Assembly: GCF_900104795.1 (NCBI RefSeq)
Contig: NZ_FNTG01000001.1
Location: 372,001 to 436,000, forward strand
Direction: 5' to 3'
DNA length: 64,000 nucleotides
DNA from: Burkholderia sp. WP9
GTDB lineage: Bacteria > Pseudomonadota > Gammaproteobacteria > Burkholderiales > Burkholderiaceae
Below, piece after piece: positions 37,886-51,114 of this stretch. How positions within the stretch are numbered: the stretch's first letter is position 1; the number at the start of each line of letters is the position of its first letter. A model generated the notes under the pieces. The model ran no database searches. It saw nothing but the letters and a program-made list of their open reading frames with translations, and had not been told where the DNA came from. The translations under genes and the position numbers were made by a program.

Positions 37886-38812
37886 TCAGGTGTCGGCGCG
37901 GCGCGTTCCGATCCACGGCAGACGCTTGATAACGCCCGTGGCCAGCGCGGTGCCGACCAGGATCACGCCGCAACCTTCGAGCATGCCGGGCGACACGCTT
38001 TCGCCGAGAAACAGCGCGCCCCACAGAATGCCGAAGATCGGAATCACGAAGGTCACCGTAATCGCGCGCGCCGGTCCGACCACCGCGATCAGATGGAAGA
38101 ACAACATATACGCCACGCCCGTACACGCGACGCCGAGCGCGATCACCGCACCCCACGCGTGGAGCGAGACCGGCGCCGCCGGCCAGTAGATCACGGCGAG
38201 CGGCAGCAGCACGATCGTGGCGCCGGTCATGGTGCCGGTCGCGACGGTGAGCGCGTCGACGCCGGTCAGGTGGCGCTTCGTGTAGTTGGCGGCGACGCCA
38301 TACAGCAGCGTGGCGCCGAGTGCCGCGGCGGCCGCGAGCGCGGTGCTGAGCGGGGTCGCGGCCGTACCGTTCGGCGCGGCGATCTGATCCCATACCAGCA
38401 TCAATACGCCGAGAAAGCCGATCACCAACCCGAGCGTGCGCAGCGCGCTCAGCCGGTCACGCAGCCAGAGAAAGCCGACCAGCGCGCCCCAGAGCGGCGT
38501 GCTCGCATTGATCACGGAGGTGACTCCCGCCGACAGCGTCAACTCGGCGTAGGCGAACAGGCAGAAGGGCGCCGCCGAATTCAGGATGCCGACCACCAGC
38601 AGCGGGAAGGCGCGCGTGCGCAGGATGGTCGCGGATTGGCGTAGCGGGCGTCGCGCGATCAGCACGACGGCGAGAAACGCCGCGCCGATGCCGACGCGCA
38701 GCGCCATCAACGGTGCGACGCCGAAGTCGGTGACGCCGACGCGGATAAACAGGAACGACGCGCCCCACAGGGCGGCGAGGATCAGTAGTTGCAGCAGGTT
38801 TTTGGCATTCAT
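37886..38812 (-). CDS. EamA/DMT-family transporter
   Basis: A 308-residue inner-membrane protein with about ten hydrophobic segments arranged as two EamA repeats. ILAALWGASFLFIRVGV opens the first repeat. It starts at the ATG at 38812 (MNAKNLLQLL), with GAGG upstream; 14 more codons are open. Such proteins export amino acids or drugs; the substrate is unknown. It is convergent to the small RNA region. Confidence 0.85.
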   Translation of the reverse strand: MNAKNLLQLLILAALWGASFLFIRVGVTDFGVAPLMALRVGIGAAFLAVVLIARRPLRQSATILRTRAFPLLVVGILNSAAPFCLFAYAELTLSAGVTSVINASTPLWGALVGFLWLRDRLSALRTLGLVIGFLGVLMLVWDQIAAPNGTAATPLSTALAAAAALGATLLYGVAANYTKRHLTGVDALTVATGTMTGATIVLLPLAVIYWPAAPVSLHAWGAVIALGVACTGVAYMLFFHLIAVVGPARAITVTFVIPIFGILWGALFLGESVSPGMLEGCGVILVGTALATGVIKRLPWIGTRRADT

Positions 38813-39237
38813 CGGGATGGCGCCTCGCGCGGTTGAGTCGAGACGCCCGCGCATCGTAGCAGCGCAATCGTGCGAAACGTTTCAGGCTGGAATGAAACGG
38901 CAAGATCCGGGAGATAAAAGGCGTCTGATAGTCGTGATCGTAAGTGTAGCGGCGGTGTGCGCAAAACGAGCAATTCTCACGCTGATGTGAGAAAAATTGC
39001 GATCACGACGGTGTGATGGAGGGGTGGGGCTGAGGCAGGATATGGTGTCTGCTTGAGCGTCGTGAATTATTTTGCGGTCGATGGCTCGCTGGCGGGACGG
39101 TGTGAATGAGGCGCAAGCGCGGATCGGTTGTGCCGGGCCAGCTGCTTGACCCGACCAGACGCGACCCGGCGCGACTTGGCGAAACCCGTCTCAGTGCGTA
39201 GTCTTCCGAGCGCGTCGTGCCCACCGTAAGCAACGCC
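38813..39237. other. Intergenic region between EamA gene and repeat array
   Basis: No gene is recognised in these 425 bp. It should hold the EamA promoter on the minus strand and the end of the lldP transcript. Confidence 0.4.
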
Positions 39238-39437
39238 CTCAGTACAGAATTCCCTCGGTACGAGCGCCACGCTCTCGGTACGGAATCCCGCCGGTACGAG
39301 CGCCACGCTCTCGGTACGGAATCCCGCCGGTACGAGCGCCAGGCTCTCGGTACGGAATTTCGCCGGTACGAGAGCGCCACGCCCTCGGTACGCAATCCCG
39401 CCGGAACGAGCGCCACCCCCTCAGTGCGGAATCATCC
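39238..39437 (-). repeat. 36-bp tandem repeat array touching the lldP 3' end
   Basis: Five copies of a unit of 36 bp (one of 38 bp) lie at 39238-39419. A sixth partial copy (39420-39437) is the last codons and stop of lldP itself. Copies 2 and 3 differ at one base only. The unit contains GGTACGAGCGCCACGCT. It seems to have grown by duplication of the 3' end of lldP. There are no unique spacers. Confidence 0.85.
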
Positions 39438-41019
39438 ACTGCAGGAAATTCTGCTGCAGCCAGACCAGCACGCCGAGCAGCACCGTCAACAGAATCGAAT
39501 GCTTGAACGTCTTGGCGAACACCACGCCTTCCTTGCCTTTAAGCTCGGTGGTGGCCACGCCGGTCGAGATGTTTTGCGGCGAGATCATCTTGCCCATCAC
39601 GCCGCCCGACGAATTCGTCGCTGCCATCAGGATCGGGTTGAGATTCAACTGGTTGGCCGCCACCACCTGCAGATTACCGAACAGGGCGTTGCCCGACGTA
39701 TCGCTGCCGGACAGGAACACGGCGACCCAGCCAAGGAACGCCGACACCAGCGGAAAGAACGGTCCGACCGAGGCGACGCCCAGCCCGAGCGTGTAAGTGA
39801 GCCCCGAGTAGTTCATCAGATACGCGAGACCGACGATGGTCGCTACTGTCAGGATGGCGATGCGCGTCTGCCCCCACGTGTCGGCGATGGCCGCGCCAAA
39901 CTCGCGCGCGCTCAGGCCGACCACGAAAGTGGTGATGAGCGCGGCAACGAGAATCGCGGTGCCGGTCGCGAGCGGCTGGAAGTCCCATACCGCGCCGTAC
40001 GGCGTGTTGTACAGCGTGATGAAGACGGCCTTGTCGAGCCCCGGCCACGGCACCTTGACGTCGCCGATCAGGAAGATTTTCGCCACCGTCCAGACGATCA
40101 CCACGACCGACACGATGATCCACGGATACCAGCCCTGGCCGCCGCCGATCTTGCCGCGCACCTCGCCGACACGGTCGATGTTGACCGCGAATTTCGGGTC
40201 AACCGCGGGCCGCCAGACGCGCAGGAAGGCGATCGTCAGAATGAGCGAAACCATCGACGACAACACGTCGGTCAGGCTGTAGTTCACGTAGTTCGAGGCG
40301 ACGAACTGCGTCAGCGCGAAGCTCGCGCCCGATACCAGCAGCACCGGCCACACTTTCAGCATATTGCGAAAGCCCGCATAGACGCTGATCACATAGAAGG
40401 GCAGCAGAAAGGCGAAGAACGGCAACTGGCGGCCGACCATCTTGGCGAGCGAATCGGCCGGCAGGTGCGTGACCGCGCCGAGCACGGTGATCGGCACGCC
40501 GAGCGCGCCGAAGGCGACCGGTGCGGTATTGAAGATCAGCGTGAAGGTGAGCGCTTCCAGCGTGGGAAAGCCGAGCAGAATCAGCAACGAACTGGTGATG
40601 GCGACCGGCGTGCCGAAGCCGGAGATCCCTTCGAGCAGCGCGCCGAACGAAAACCCGATCACCACCAGCACCACGCGCCGGTCGTTCGGCAGATTGTCGA
40701 TCATCCACATGCGAAAGGCCGCGAAGCGCCCTGAGCGCTGCGAGATGTTGTACAGCAGGATCGCCGCGAACACGATCCACATGACCGGCCAGCATGCGAA
40801 TACGGCGCCGGCCACGACCGAATCGACCGCGAGTCCCACCGGAAACTGCCAGACAAGGATCGCCACGATCAAGCCGACAATCAGGCCCGCGAGCGACGCC
40901 TGCCACGCCGGCCGCCGCGCCCAGCCGAGCAGGAGCAGCACGACGATGATCGGTAAGGCCGCGACCAGAAACGATGGCAATAGCGAATTGCCGACAGGGG
41001 TGAGTAGTTGATGGAACAT
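39421..41019 (-). CDS. lldP: L-lactate permease
   Basis: A 532-residue membrane protein with about 13 hydrophobic segments and the LctP family blocks LEGISGFGTPVAITSSLL and FLSGSDTSGNALFGNLQ. It imports lactate (or glycolate) with protons. I use the ATG at 41019 (MFHQLLTP) with AAGGAG upstream, not the 30 codons of extra frame. No lactate dehydrogenase gene lies next to it. The 3' end carries the 36-bp repeat array. Confidence 0.92.
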   Translation of the reverse strand: MFHQLLTPVGNSLLPSFLVAALPIIVVLLLLGWARRPAWQASLAGLIVGLIVAILVWQFPVGLAVDSVVAGAVFACWPVMWIVFAAILLYNISQRSGRFAAFRMWMIDNLPNDRRVVLVVIGFSFGALLEGISGFGTPVAITSSLLILLGFPTLEALTFTLIFNTAPVAFGALGVPITVLGAVTHLPADSLAKMVGRQLPFFAFLLPFYVISVYAGFRNMLKVWPVLLVSGASFALTQFVASNYVNYSLTDVLSSMVSLILTIAFLRVWRPAVDPKFAVNIDRVGEVRGKIGGGQGWYPWIIVSVVVIVWTVAKIFLIGDVKVPWPGLDKAVFITLYNTPYGAVWDFQPLATGTAILVAALITTFVVGLSAREFGAAIADTWGQTRIAILTVATIVGLAYLMNYSGLTYTLGLGVASVGPFFPLVSAFLGWVAVFLSGSDTSGNALFGNLQVVAANQLNLNPILMAATNSSGGVMGKMISPQNISTGVATTELKGKEGVVFAKTFKHSILLTVLLGVLVWLQQNFLQWMIPH

Positions 41020-41343
41020 CGCGTCTCCTTCGTTGTTGTTCGAAATCGACGCGGCACTTATTTTTATCGGACGCGTCGCTCTGGCAGGACGGATGGGCGT
41101 CGGCGGCACGTGCGGGCCGGGCCGGATCGCTTTTTTAAACAGGTACTGTGTGGGGCTTTCCCAAGCATAGAACCCAGTCGGGCGGCGTCAAGAAGAAACT
41201 GCGGGCGAAGCGGACGAGGACTGGGAACCCGCGTTGCGCTTGCGTGAGGCAGCACGCGCGAAGCGCGGCGGGGCGGCGTGCTGCAGGGTCTGCCGTGCAG
41301 TTCACGGCAAGACCATCAATGAGTCGAAACGCGCCGGCACGCG
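41020..41343. other. Intergenic region between lldP and a lipoprotein gene
   Basis: A 324-bp gap upstream of lldP and downstream of the His-tailed lipoprotein, both on the minus strand. No gene or clear hairpin with T-run was recognised. It should contain the lldP promoter. Confidence 0.35.
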
Positions 41344-41835
41344 TCAGTGCCCGTGGCCATGGCCGTGTCCGCCGCCTCCACCGTGGCCACCCCAGTAGCC
41401 ACCGAAGCCGAAGCCGATCGAAACCGAGGGACCATACCAGCCTGGATAGCCGTAATAAGCCGGATAGACCGGCGGCGGATAGTAGACCGGATAGGCAGGC
41501 GCGGGCGCCACATACACGGGCGGGGCAGCAACCGCGTAAGTGGGAGGCGGGCTCTGCTGACCACCCTGAGCCTGTTGCTGCTGCGCGGGGTATGAAGCGT
41601 CCTGGCCCATCGGCACGGCCTGCTGCGTACCCGCCGCGGGCACGGCGCCGTAATACGGGTAATAGCCGGCCGGATAATAACCGTATGGGTAGTAGCAACC
41701 GGACAGGGTGAGGGCGCAGGCCATGCCGCCAAGCGCCATGCCGGTGTATGAGAGTCGAGGAAAGGAGGAACGGGAAAAGCGCAGCGGCAACCGCTGGCCG
41801 ATCGCACACACCGTATTGATGAGGCGGGACTTCAT
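41344..41835 (-). CDS. Tyr/Pro/Gly-rich lipoprotein with His-Gly tail
   Basis: A 163-residue protein with a long signal region ending in the lipobox LTLSGC (about residue 47). The mature part is rich in Tyr, Pro and Gln and ends in alternating Gly and His (GGHGGGGGHGHGHGH). AGGAG lies before the ATG at 41835. Such a tail could bind metals such as nickel or zinc, but that is inference. No family recognised. Confidence 0.65.
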   Translation of the reverse strand: MKSRLINTVCAIGQRLPLRFSRSSFPRLSYTGMALGGMACALTLSGCYYPYGYYPAGYYPYYGAVPAAGTQQAVPMGQDASYPAQQQQAQGGQQSPPPTYAVAAPPVYVAPAPAYPVYYPPPVYPAYYGYPGWYGPSVSIGFGFGGYWGGHGGGGGHGHGHGH

Positions 41836-42096
41836 GACGCGCTCCTGGTTGAATCGAACGCCGCCATTGGGGGCGTCACGGTACCAGCTTACGCTGCTGC
41901 GACGCCGACCGGATTGCAAAACAGTAACGGCTTATTTCACCCCATTGCAGCGCCATTCACGACCCGCATGAACCCGAGCATAAAACGCATGTCGCGCGTT
42001 GCGCTTATGAGCGATGTGTCCAACTCGCCGAGGGTCGAGCTTCGCTCGCCCCTCGTGCGTGTCATGTGATGGATCGCGCTACGACCTGCCGTCCGC

Positions 42097-42309
42097 TTAC
42101 TTCCCGACCTGATTGCCGATAATGCCACCCGCCGCTGCGCCACCGATCGTAGACAGCGCATTGCCGCCGATCGCCGCGCCCGCGGCGCCGCCCAAGCCCG
42201 CGCCGATAGCCGTATCGCGGCCTTGCCGGCTCATGCCTTCACACGCGGAAAGACTCACCACGACTGCCACGATGGCCGCGAGCGTGCCGATTTGACGAAT
42301 CGATTTCAT
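42097..42309 (-). CDS. Glycine-zipper lipoprotein (OsmB-like)
   Basis: A 70-residue lipoprotein (lipobox SLSAC, Cys23). The mature part has two glycine-zipper segments, GAGLGGAAGAAIGGNALS and IGGAAAGGIIGNQVG, as in OsmB/SlyB-type outer-membrane proteins. Function in these small proteins is linked to envelope stress but unproven. It is a single gene between thiC and the previous lipoprotein. Confidence 0.8.
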   Translation of the reverse strand: MKSIRQIGTLAAIVAVVVSLSACEGMSRQGRDTAIGAGLGGAAGAAIGGNALSTIGGAAAGGIIGNQVGK

Positions 42310-42573
42310 GATGCTGACTCCGGTAGTTGTAGTTGGAACGTCACCTTCCTTGCATTTGATGTTATCGCCGCAGCCCGTATCCAGATGTTTGCGCTTGTCA
42401 ACGAACTGTCGGTTTCGTAATCAAATGTTTCCCTCCCTGCAGCACGTGGCGTGCCCGGAAGCCGTAAACGGAAAAGCCCGCCAGTGGCGGGATTCGGTGC
42501 TGCAATGCAGAGATTGGCGGATCGAGTGGCGGCTTGGACTGCACCGCGAAAACACGCGACCCGCGTGCGAACC

Positions 42574-44538
<1,965 letters not shown>

Positions 44539-44616
44539 CTAAGCAGGAGACGAGACGGAAGTTGTCGGAAATCGCGAGAGATGAGGCCATGGAGCTGGAG
44601 TGCGAATTCCGCACGC

Positions 44617-44710
44617 TTCCCTGCGCTGGCATTATCCAGATCAGGTTCAAAGGGTATTTCTCACCCGCGCAGCACGGACCTCCAACCTCCGTGCGACGCA
44701 GGACCCCCGC
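44617..44710 (-). promoter_or_regulatory. TPP riboswitch (THI box)
   Basis: The minus strand shows the conserved blocks GGTGAGAAATACCC, TGAACCTGATCTGGATAATG and CCAGCGCAGGGAA. The variable P3 arm is a stem GCACGGA/TCCGTGC with a 9-nt loop. It should switch thiC off when thiamine pyrophosphate is abundant. Confidence 0.95.
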
Positions 44711-44868
44711 GTTAGCAGCGCACACGATACACCGGCCACACGCTGCTTGGCAACCCGTCTTCGAACATCGGATGGCGGATATCACAGCGGCAAGCCATGC
44801 GGCATTGCCGTATTCAGGGGGCTGTCATGAAGCGGCGCAACACGGGTTGCTACGCCATTGCGCTGTGC

Positions 44869-45279
44869 TTACAGCGTGAAATTGTCGGCGGCTTCGGGTT
44901 GAAAGAGGATCTTTTCGAGCTTCAGCACTTTCTCCGTGCCGCTCGGCGGCGTGAAGCGGATGCGCTCGCCGCGTTTGGCGCCGAGCAAGGCGAGGCCGGC
45001 GGGGGAGAACACGTTCAGGCGGCCATGCGCGAAGTCCGCGTTCGGCGGATAGACTACGGTCCAGGTCATGTGCTCGCCGCTGGTTTCATCGACCAGCGTG
45101 GCTTGCGAATTCATCGTAACGATATTGGCCGGAATCTCGTGCGAGTCGACGATCACGGCGCGCTCCAGGACGTCGTCGAGCATGTCTTGCAAACGCGCGT
45201 CGGCACCGGGCGCGGCTGCGTGCTTCTCGAGACGGGTGACGTCGAGTTCGGTGAGGTAACAGGTTTTCGTCTTTTTCAC
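44869..45279 (-). CDS. rnk: Regulator of nucleoside diphosphate kinase
   Basis: A 136-residue protein, the length of E. coli Rnk. The end has LNVFSPAGLALLGAKRGERI and FTPPSG, the GreA/GreB-type C-terminal fold, while the N-terminal coiled coil is short. It binds RNA polymerase in the family. I use the GTG at 45279 (VKKTKTCYLTEL) with GGAGT upstream, because no suitable ATG exists. Confidence 0.88.
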   Translation of the reverse strand: MKKTKTCYLTELDVTRLEKHAAAPGADARLQDMLDDVLERAVIVDSHEIPANIVTMNSQATLVDETSGEHMTWTVVYPPNADFAHGRLNVFSPAGLALLGAKRGERIRFTPPSGTEKVLKLEKILFQPEAADNFTL

Positions 45280-46225
45280 GATGGGTACTCCAATTCGATC
45301 TGCATGTAGGGGAACAGCGTGCGGATGAGATCGGCCCGGAGCCCGACAACGCGGCTCAGGCAATGGAGCGAGCAGCGTTAAATCGGGCGCCGGGCGGCGT
45401 GGAGCGGGAGCGTTCGGGACGGCCCGCCGGCGCGACGCGGCATGAATTCCGCGCGCGCGCAGCCGGTTGCGCGGCGAGGGCGCAAGCGGAAGTGGGCACG
45501 GGAAGTCGGAAAGCGCATCGAGGTGGCCGGTGGGTAGCGAAAGAGGGGGAAGCGGGCGCCACGATACAGTTGCAGGCGGCGCGATCGAAAGCTGAATGTT
45601 AGCACGGGGCTAATCTCTATCGACTGTAGCACAAGGCCGGGGCGTGTCTCCCGACTCGCCGCCAAGGACTGTCGTTCACCATGCGCTATCGGCCGACAGC
45701 CGTTGGCAAAGCGCGCGGGCCGTATTCAAGCCAGTCCGTCGCCTGTCCGAAAGTTACGGAGGCCGAATCATCGCCGACCTTGCTTGAGCGTCCGCTCAAC
45801 CAGGCGGCGTGAGGCTCGACCACTCAGTGATCCGCAGCAACGCACGGCGGCTCATGCCGAAACACAGATCGCTATGCCTTGTGCATTCAACGCGTTCTGT
45901 GGAGTCGACGTGGCAAATACGGGGGGGAACGTCCGCGGCGTTTTTGTTGCAAGTACGCCAAAAAGTTACGATTCTTTCAAGCGACGCGGTGGGCGCTTAC
46001 TGCATAATGCCGTGCGCGCCCACTATTTGGCGCGTGTTCGCCGTAGCCCGATTTCTTCGGCCGCCGCGGCGTTGTGGCTCATTGGCCATCTATCGTCCTT
46101 CCGCTCCACCAACATGTCCGCCAGCCTCGCCCGTCAGACCGTATCGCCGATGCGGTGTCCGCCATCCCGCCTCAGGGTCTCCAGCGGGGGCGCCGCACCT
46201 CGAGCGGCATGGGCGGGTTGAACGC
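45280..46225. other. Long intergenic region between rnk and an EamA gene
   Basis: No gene is supported in 946 bp. Open frames are present because of high GC but show no family signature or good ribosome site. The region should contain divergent promoters for rnk and the exporter. Confidence 0.4.
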
Positions 46226-47149
46226 ATGTCGCTGCAACTCCCAAGCCGTTTTCCGCGTGGTTTTTCGCTCCGTTTGCCGCAGTCCCGCAATGGCCAGCTC
46301 GCGCTCGCCGTCGTCTATGTCGTGTGGGGCTCGACCTATCTTGCCGTGCACGTCGCGCTGGGTTCGTTTCCTCCATTGCTGCTCTCGGGGCTGCGCAATC
46401 TGTTCGCCGGCGTAGGCCTCTTCATTTTTGCGGCGCGCCGCAATCCGGTCTGGCCGGGCGCAGCCGAAATCCGTAATGCCGGCCTCGTGGGCACCATGCT
46501 GGTCGGTTTGTCGAGCGGCATGCTCGCCTACGGGATGCGCACCGTCGGCACCGGCACCGCGGCGGTGATGGTCGCCACCGTGCCGCTGTTCGCGACGGTG
46601 ATCGCGGCCGTGGCGGGGCGCAAGATCGGCCGGGGCGAGTGGTTCGCGGTCGGCCTCGGTCTGGTCGGCATTGCGATTCTCAGTCATGGCGATAGTGCGC
46701 CGGGCTCTGCGGGCGGCAGCCTGGCGATTCTGTGCGGTGCGCTATTCTGGGCGGGCGGCGCGCATCTGGCCGGGCGTCTGAAACTGCCCTCGGACCTGTT
46801 TCTCTCGACGTCGCTGCAAATCGGTCTGGGCGGCGCGATGTCCACCCTGGTCGCGTGGGTCTCCGGCGAGCGGATGCTCGAGGTGCATGTCATGCCGGTG
46901 CTGGCGTTCATCTACCTGATGCTTATCGGCACGATGGCCGCCTACGTCGCGTATGGTTTTCTGATCCGGCATACCAGCCCGATCATCGCCAGCAGTTGCA
47001 TGTACGTGAATCCGGTGGTGGCCGTGGCGCTGGGTGCGCTGCTGCTCGGCGAGCCGGTCACCCGCTCCACGGTGATCGCGACGGTCGTGATTCTGGCGAG
47101 CGTGGGACTGTCGTTCTGGTTCGACTACCGGAAGAAGGGGCTCGCCTGA
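46226..47149 (+). CDS. EamA-family exporter, YedA-like
   Basis: A 307-residue protein with two EamA repeats and about ten hydrophobic segments. LALAVVYVVWGSTYLAVHVA is the typical start of the first repeat. The pattern fits YedA-like drug or metabolite exporters. The ATG at 46226 has only a weak ribosome site; the frame is open for 139 codons upstream, but that part is arginine-rich and not membrane-like. Confidence 0.85.
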   Translation: MSLQLPSRFPRGFSLRLPQSRNGQLALAVVYVVWGSTYLAVHVALGSFPPLLLSGLRNLFAGVGLFIFAARRNPVWPGAAEIRNAGLVGTMLVGLSSGMLAYGMRTVGTGTAAVMVATVPLFATVIAAVAGRKIGRGEWFAVGLGLVGIAILSHGDSAPGSAGGSLAILCGALFWAGGAHLAGRLKLPSDLFLSTSLQIGLGGAMSTLVAWVSGERMLEVHVMPVLAFIYLMLIGTMAAYVAYGFLIRHTSPIIASSCMYVNPVVAVALGALLLGEPVTRSTVIATVVILASVGLSFWFDYRKKGLA

Positions 47150-47216
47150 GCCTGGAGCGGGCTTGCGTTGGGGTTGCCCCTTGTGAGTCTCATTGTGCCG
47201 GGGCGGCGGCCCGCTA

Positions 47217-49621
<2,405 letters not shown>

Positions 49622-50416
49622 ATGAAACTGATCCGAACCATGGTGGCGATGGCTGCGGTTGCATCCATTCTGAGCGCGTGTGGCGGCGGTTCCGACGACG
49701 TAGGCAAGGAACTCGGGCTGACCAATCCGGAGATCCATTTCATCCATGCCATTCCCAGTGGTCCGGCAGTCGACTTTCTCGTGAACGGCACCGCGCCGTC
49801 CGGCCAGACGAACATCAACTATAAAGGCGTGACGAACCTCACTAATATCAACACGGGCGCGACTACTGTCGCTTACTCGGCGACCGGCTCGACGACGGCA
49901 CTTGCAAGCGGCAGCTTTCCGGATGTCGCCAAGGGCCACGAGTACACCGTGCTCGCTTTGCCGGGTCTCGCCGCACCGGACATCGGCCTGATCGACGATC
50001 CGTTCGACAAGGGGCTGCTCTCGAATAGCGCGCGTGTGCGCGGCTTCAACGCTTCGGCGAACGCGACCAATCTCGACCTGTATCTGGTCCAATCCACCGC
50101 CACCAACATCGCCAACGTCTCGCCGACCATGGCCGGCGTGGCATTCAAGAACGCGGTGCCGGCGAGCGGTCAGGACTCGATCTACGTGTCCGGCGGCACG
50201 TACGTGCTGATCGCGACAGCGGCGGGCAGCAAGACGCCGATCTTCCAGTCGCCGGCATTCACGTTGTCGAACAATGCCGACTGGCTGGTGACGTCGGTGC
50301 CGATCGCGGGGGCGCTGAGCCAACTCGTGCCGGGCCAGATCCATCTGCTGGTCGCGCAGAACGGCAATACGCAGACGCCGAGCGTCGAACTGACGAATAC
50401 GCTGACGGGCCAATAA
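49622..50416 (+). CDS. DUF4397 lipoprotein
   Basis: A 264-residue lipoprotein (lipobox ILSAC, Cys20, followed by GGGSDD). The body has two repeats of a beta-rich fold, with PEIHFIHAIPSGPAVDFLVN and ARVRGFNASANATNLDLYLV as their starts, which is the DUF4397 pattern. AGGTG lies before the ATG. Function is unknown; a surface location is inferred. It is followed by a terminator. Confidence 0.82.
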   Translation: MKLIRTMVAMAAVASILSACGGGSDDVGKELGLTNPEIHFIHAIPSGPAVDFLVNGTAPSGQTNINYKGVTNLTNINTGATTVAYSATGSTTALASGSFPDVAKGHEYTVLALPGLAAPDIGLIDDPFDKGLLSNSARVRGFNASANATNLDLYLVQSTATNIANVSPTMAGVAFKNAVPASGQDSIYVSGGTYVLIATAAGSKTPIFQSPAFTLSNNADWLVTSVPIAGALSQLVPGQIHLLVAQNGNTQTPSVELTNTLTGQ

Positions 50417-50515
50417 GTACGCAAAGTACGCGAAGAAGTGCGCTGACAGGAATGCCCGCAAGCGGCGCTTGAATCAGACGCATGCAATAAGCGACACGTC
50501 CTGGGGAGGACGGAG

Positions 50516-50545
50516 CGGCGATCCACGCGAGTGGATCGCCGTTTT
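50516..50545 (+). terminator. Terminator after the DUF4397 gene
   Basis: An 11-bp stem (50516-50526 with 50531-50541), 4-nt loop and TTTTGTTT, about 100 bp after the stop codon. The rest of the 328-bp gap up to the entericidin gene holds only the second terminator at 50651-50686. Confidence 0.8.
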
Positions 50546-50650
50546 GTTTGTGGCGTCGCTGAGCGTCGGTAACGAAGCCGTGACTGTTGCGAGCATCACG
50601 CCGATGCGTGCGCGAAGGCTGCGCAAACAACGAAGCCCGACCATCAGGCG

Positions 50651-50686
50651 AAAAAAAGCCCGCCGAGGTTTCCCGCGGCGGGCTTT
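50651..50686 (-). terminator. Terminator after the entericidin gene
   Basis: An 11-bp stem (50655-50665 with 50676-50686) followed on the minus strand by seven T, 59 bp after the entericidin stop. Confidence 0.85.
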
Positions 50687-50744
50687 CACGAACCCCCGTT
50701 GCCAAGCGCCTCAAAGCGCCGGGCGTCTGCTTCATATGACCTGC

Positions 50745-50879
50745 TTACTTGGCCTTTTCAGCCGAATTCGTGATGGCGTCGCCACCCTTCGAAATGTCCT
50801 GCCCAGCCCCCGCCATGGTGTTGCAACCGGCGAGCGCAGCCGTCCCTGCAATGAGAAGCAAAGCGATCAGTCGATTCAT
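50745..50879 (-). CDS. Entericidin A/B family lipoprotein
   Basis: A 44-residue peptide, starting MNRLIALLLIAGTAALAGC and continuing NTMAGAGQDISKGGDAITNS. The lipobox LAGC and the GxGxDxxxGGxAIxxxA pattern are those of entericidins (EcnA/EcnB), small envelope lipoproteins of unclear toxin or antidote function. AAGGAG stands before the ATG. A strong terminator follows, so it is a single-gene unit. Confidence 0.88.
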   Translation of the reverse strand: MNRLIALLLIAGTAALAGCNTMAGAGQDISKGGDAITNSAEKAK

Positions 50880-51114
50880 GAGAGTTCTCCTTGTCGAGAA
50901 TGCATCGGTTGACGTGCCCGTGTTCTACGGCACGCGCCAGCTAAGCTAGCTGTCGTCCGACCGGGGCTTACGCCAGTCGATCCGGTCTGATTGCATGGTA
51001 AAAAAAGGGCGCGGAAGGCGCTGTCGGCCGGGCTGCGATTTTCTTGTAGGCGTGCTCCGCTGTTTGCGTCGGCGCACTCCTACAAGCCTCACGGTGACGT
51101 TGCGCGAGCCTTTG

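Noticed and set aside
37886..38812. Terminator at 37756-37789 assigned to the EamA gene
   Set aside because: The T-run is on the plus strand, opposite to the EamA gene.
45809..46225. N-terminal extension of the YedA-like exporter
   Set aside because: The frame is open for 139 codons before the ATG at 46226 but is arginine-rich, not membrane-like, and has no ribosome site.
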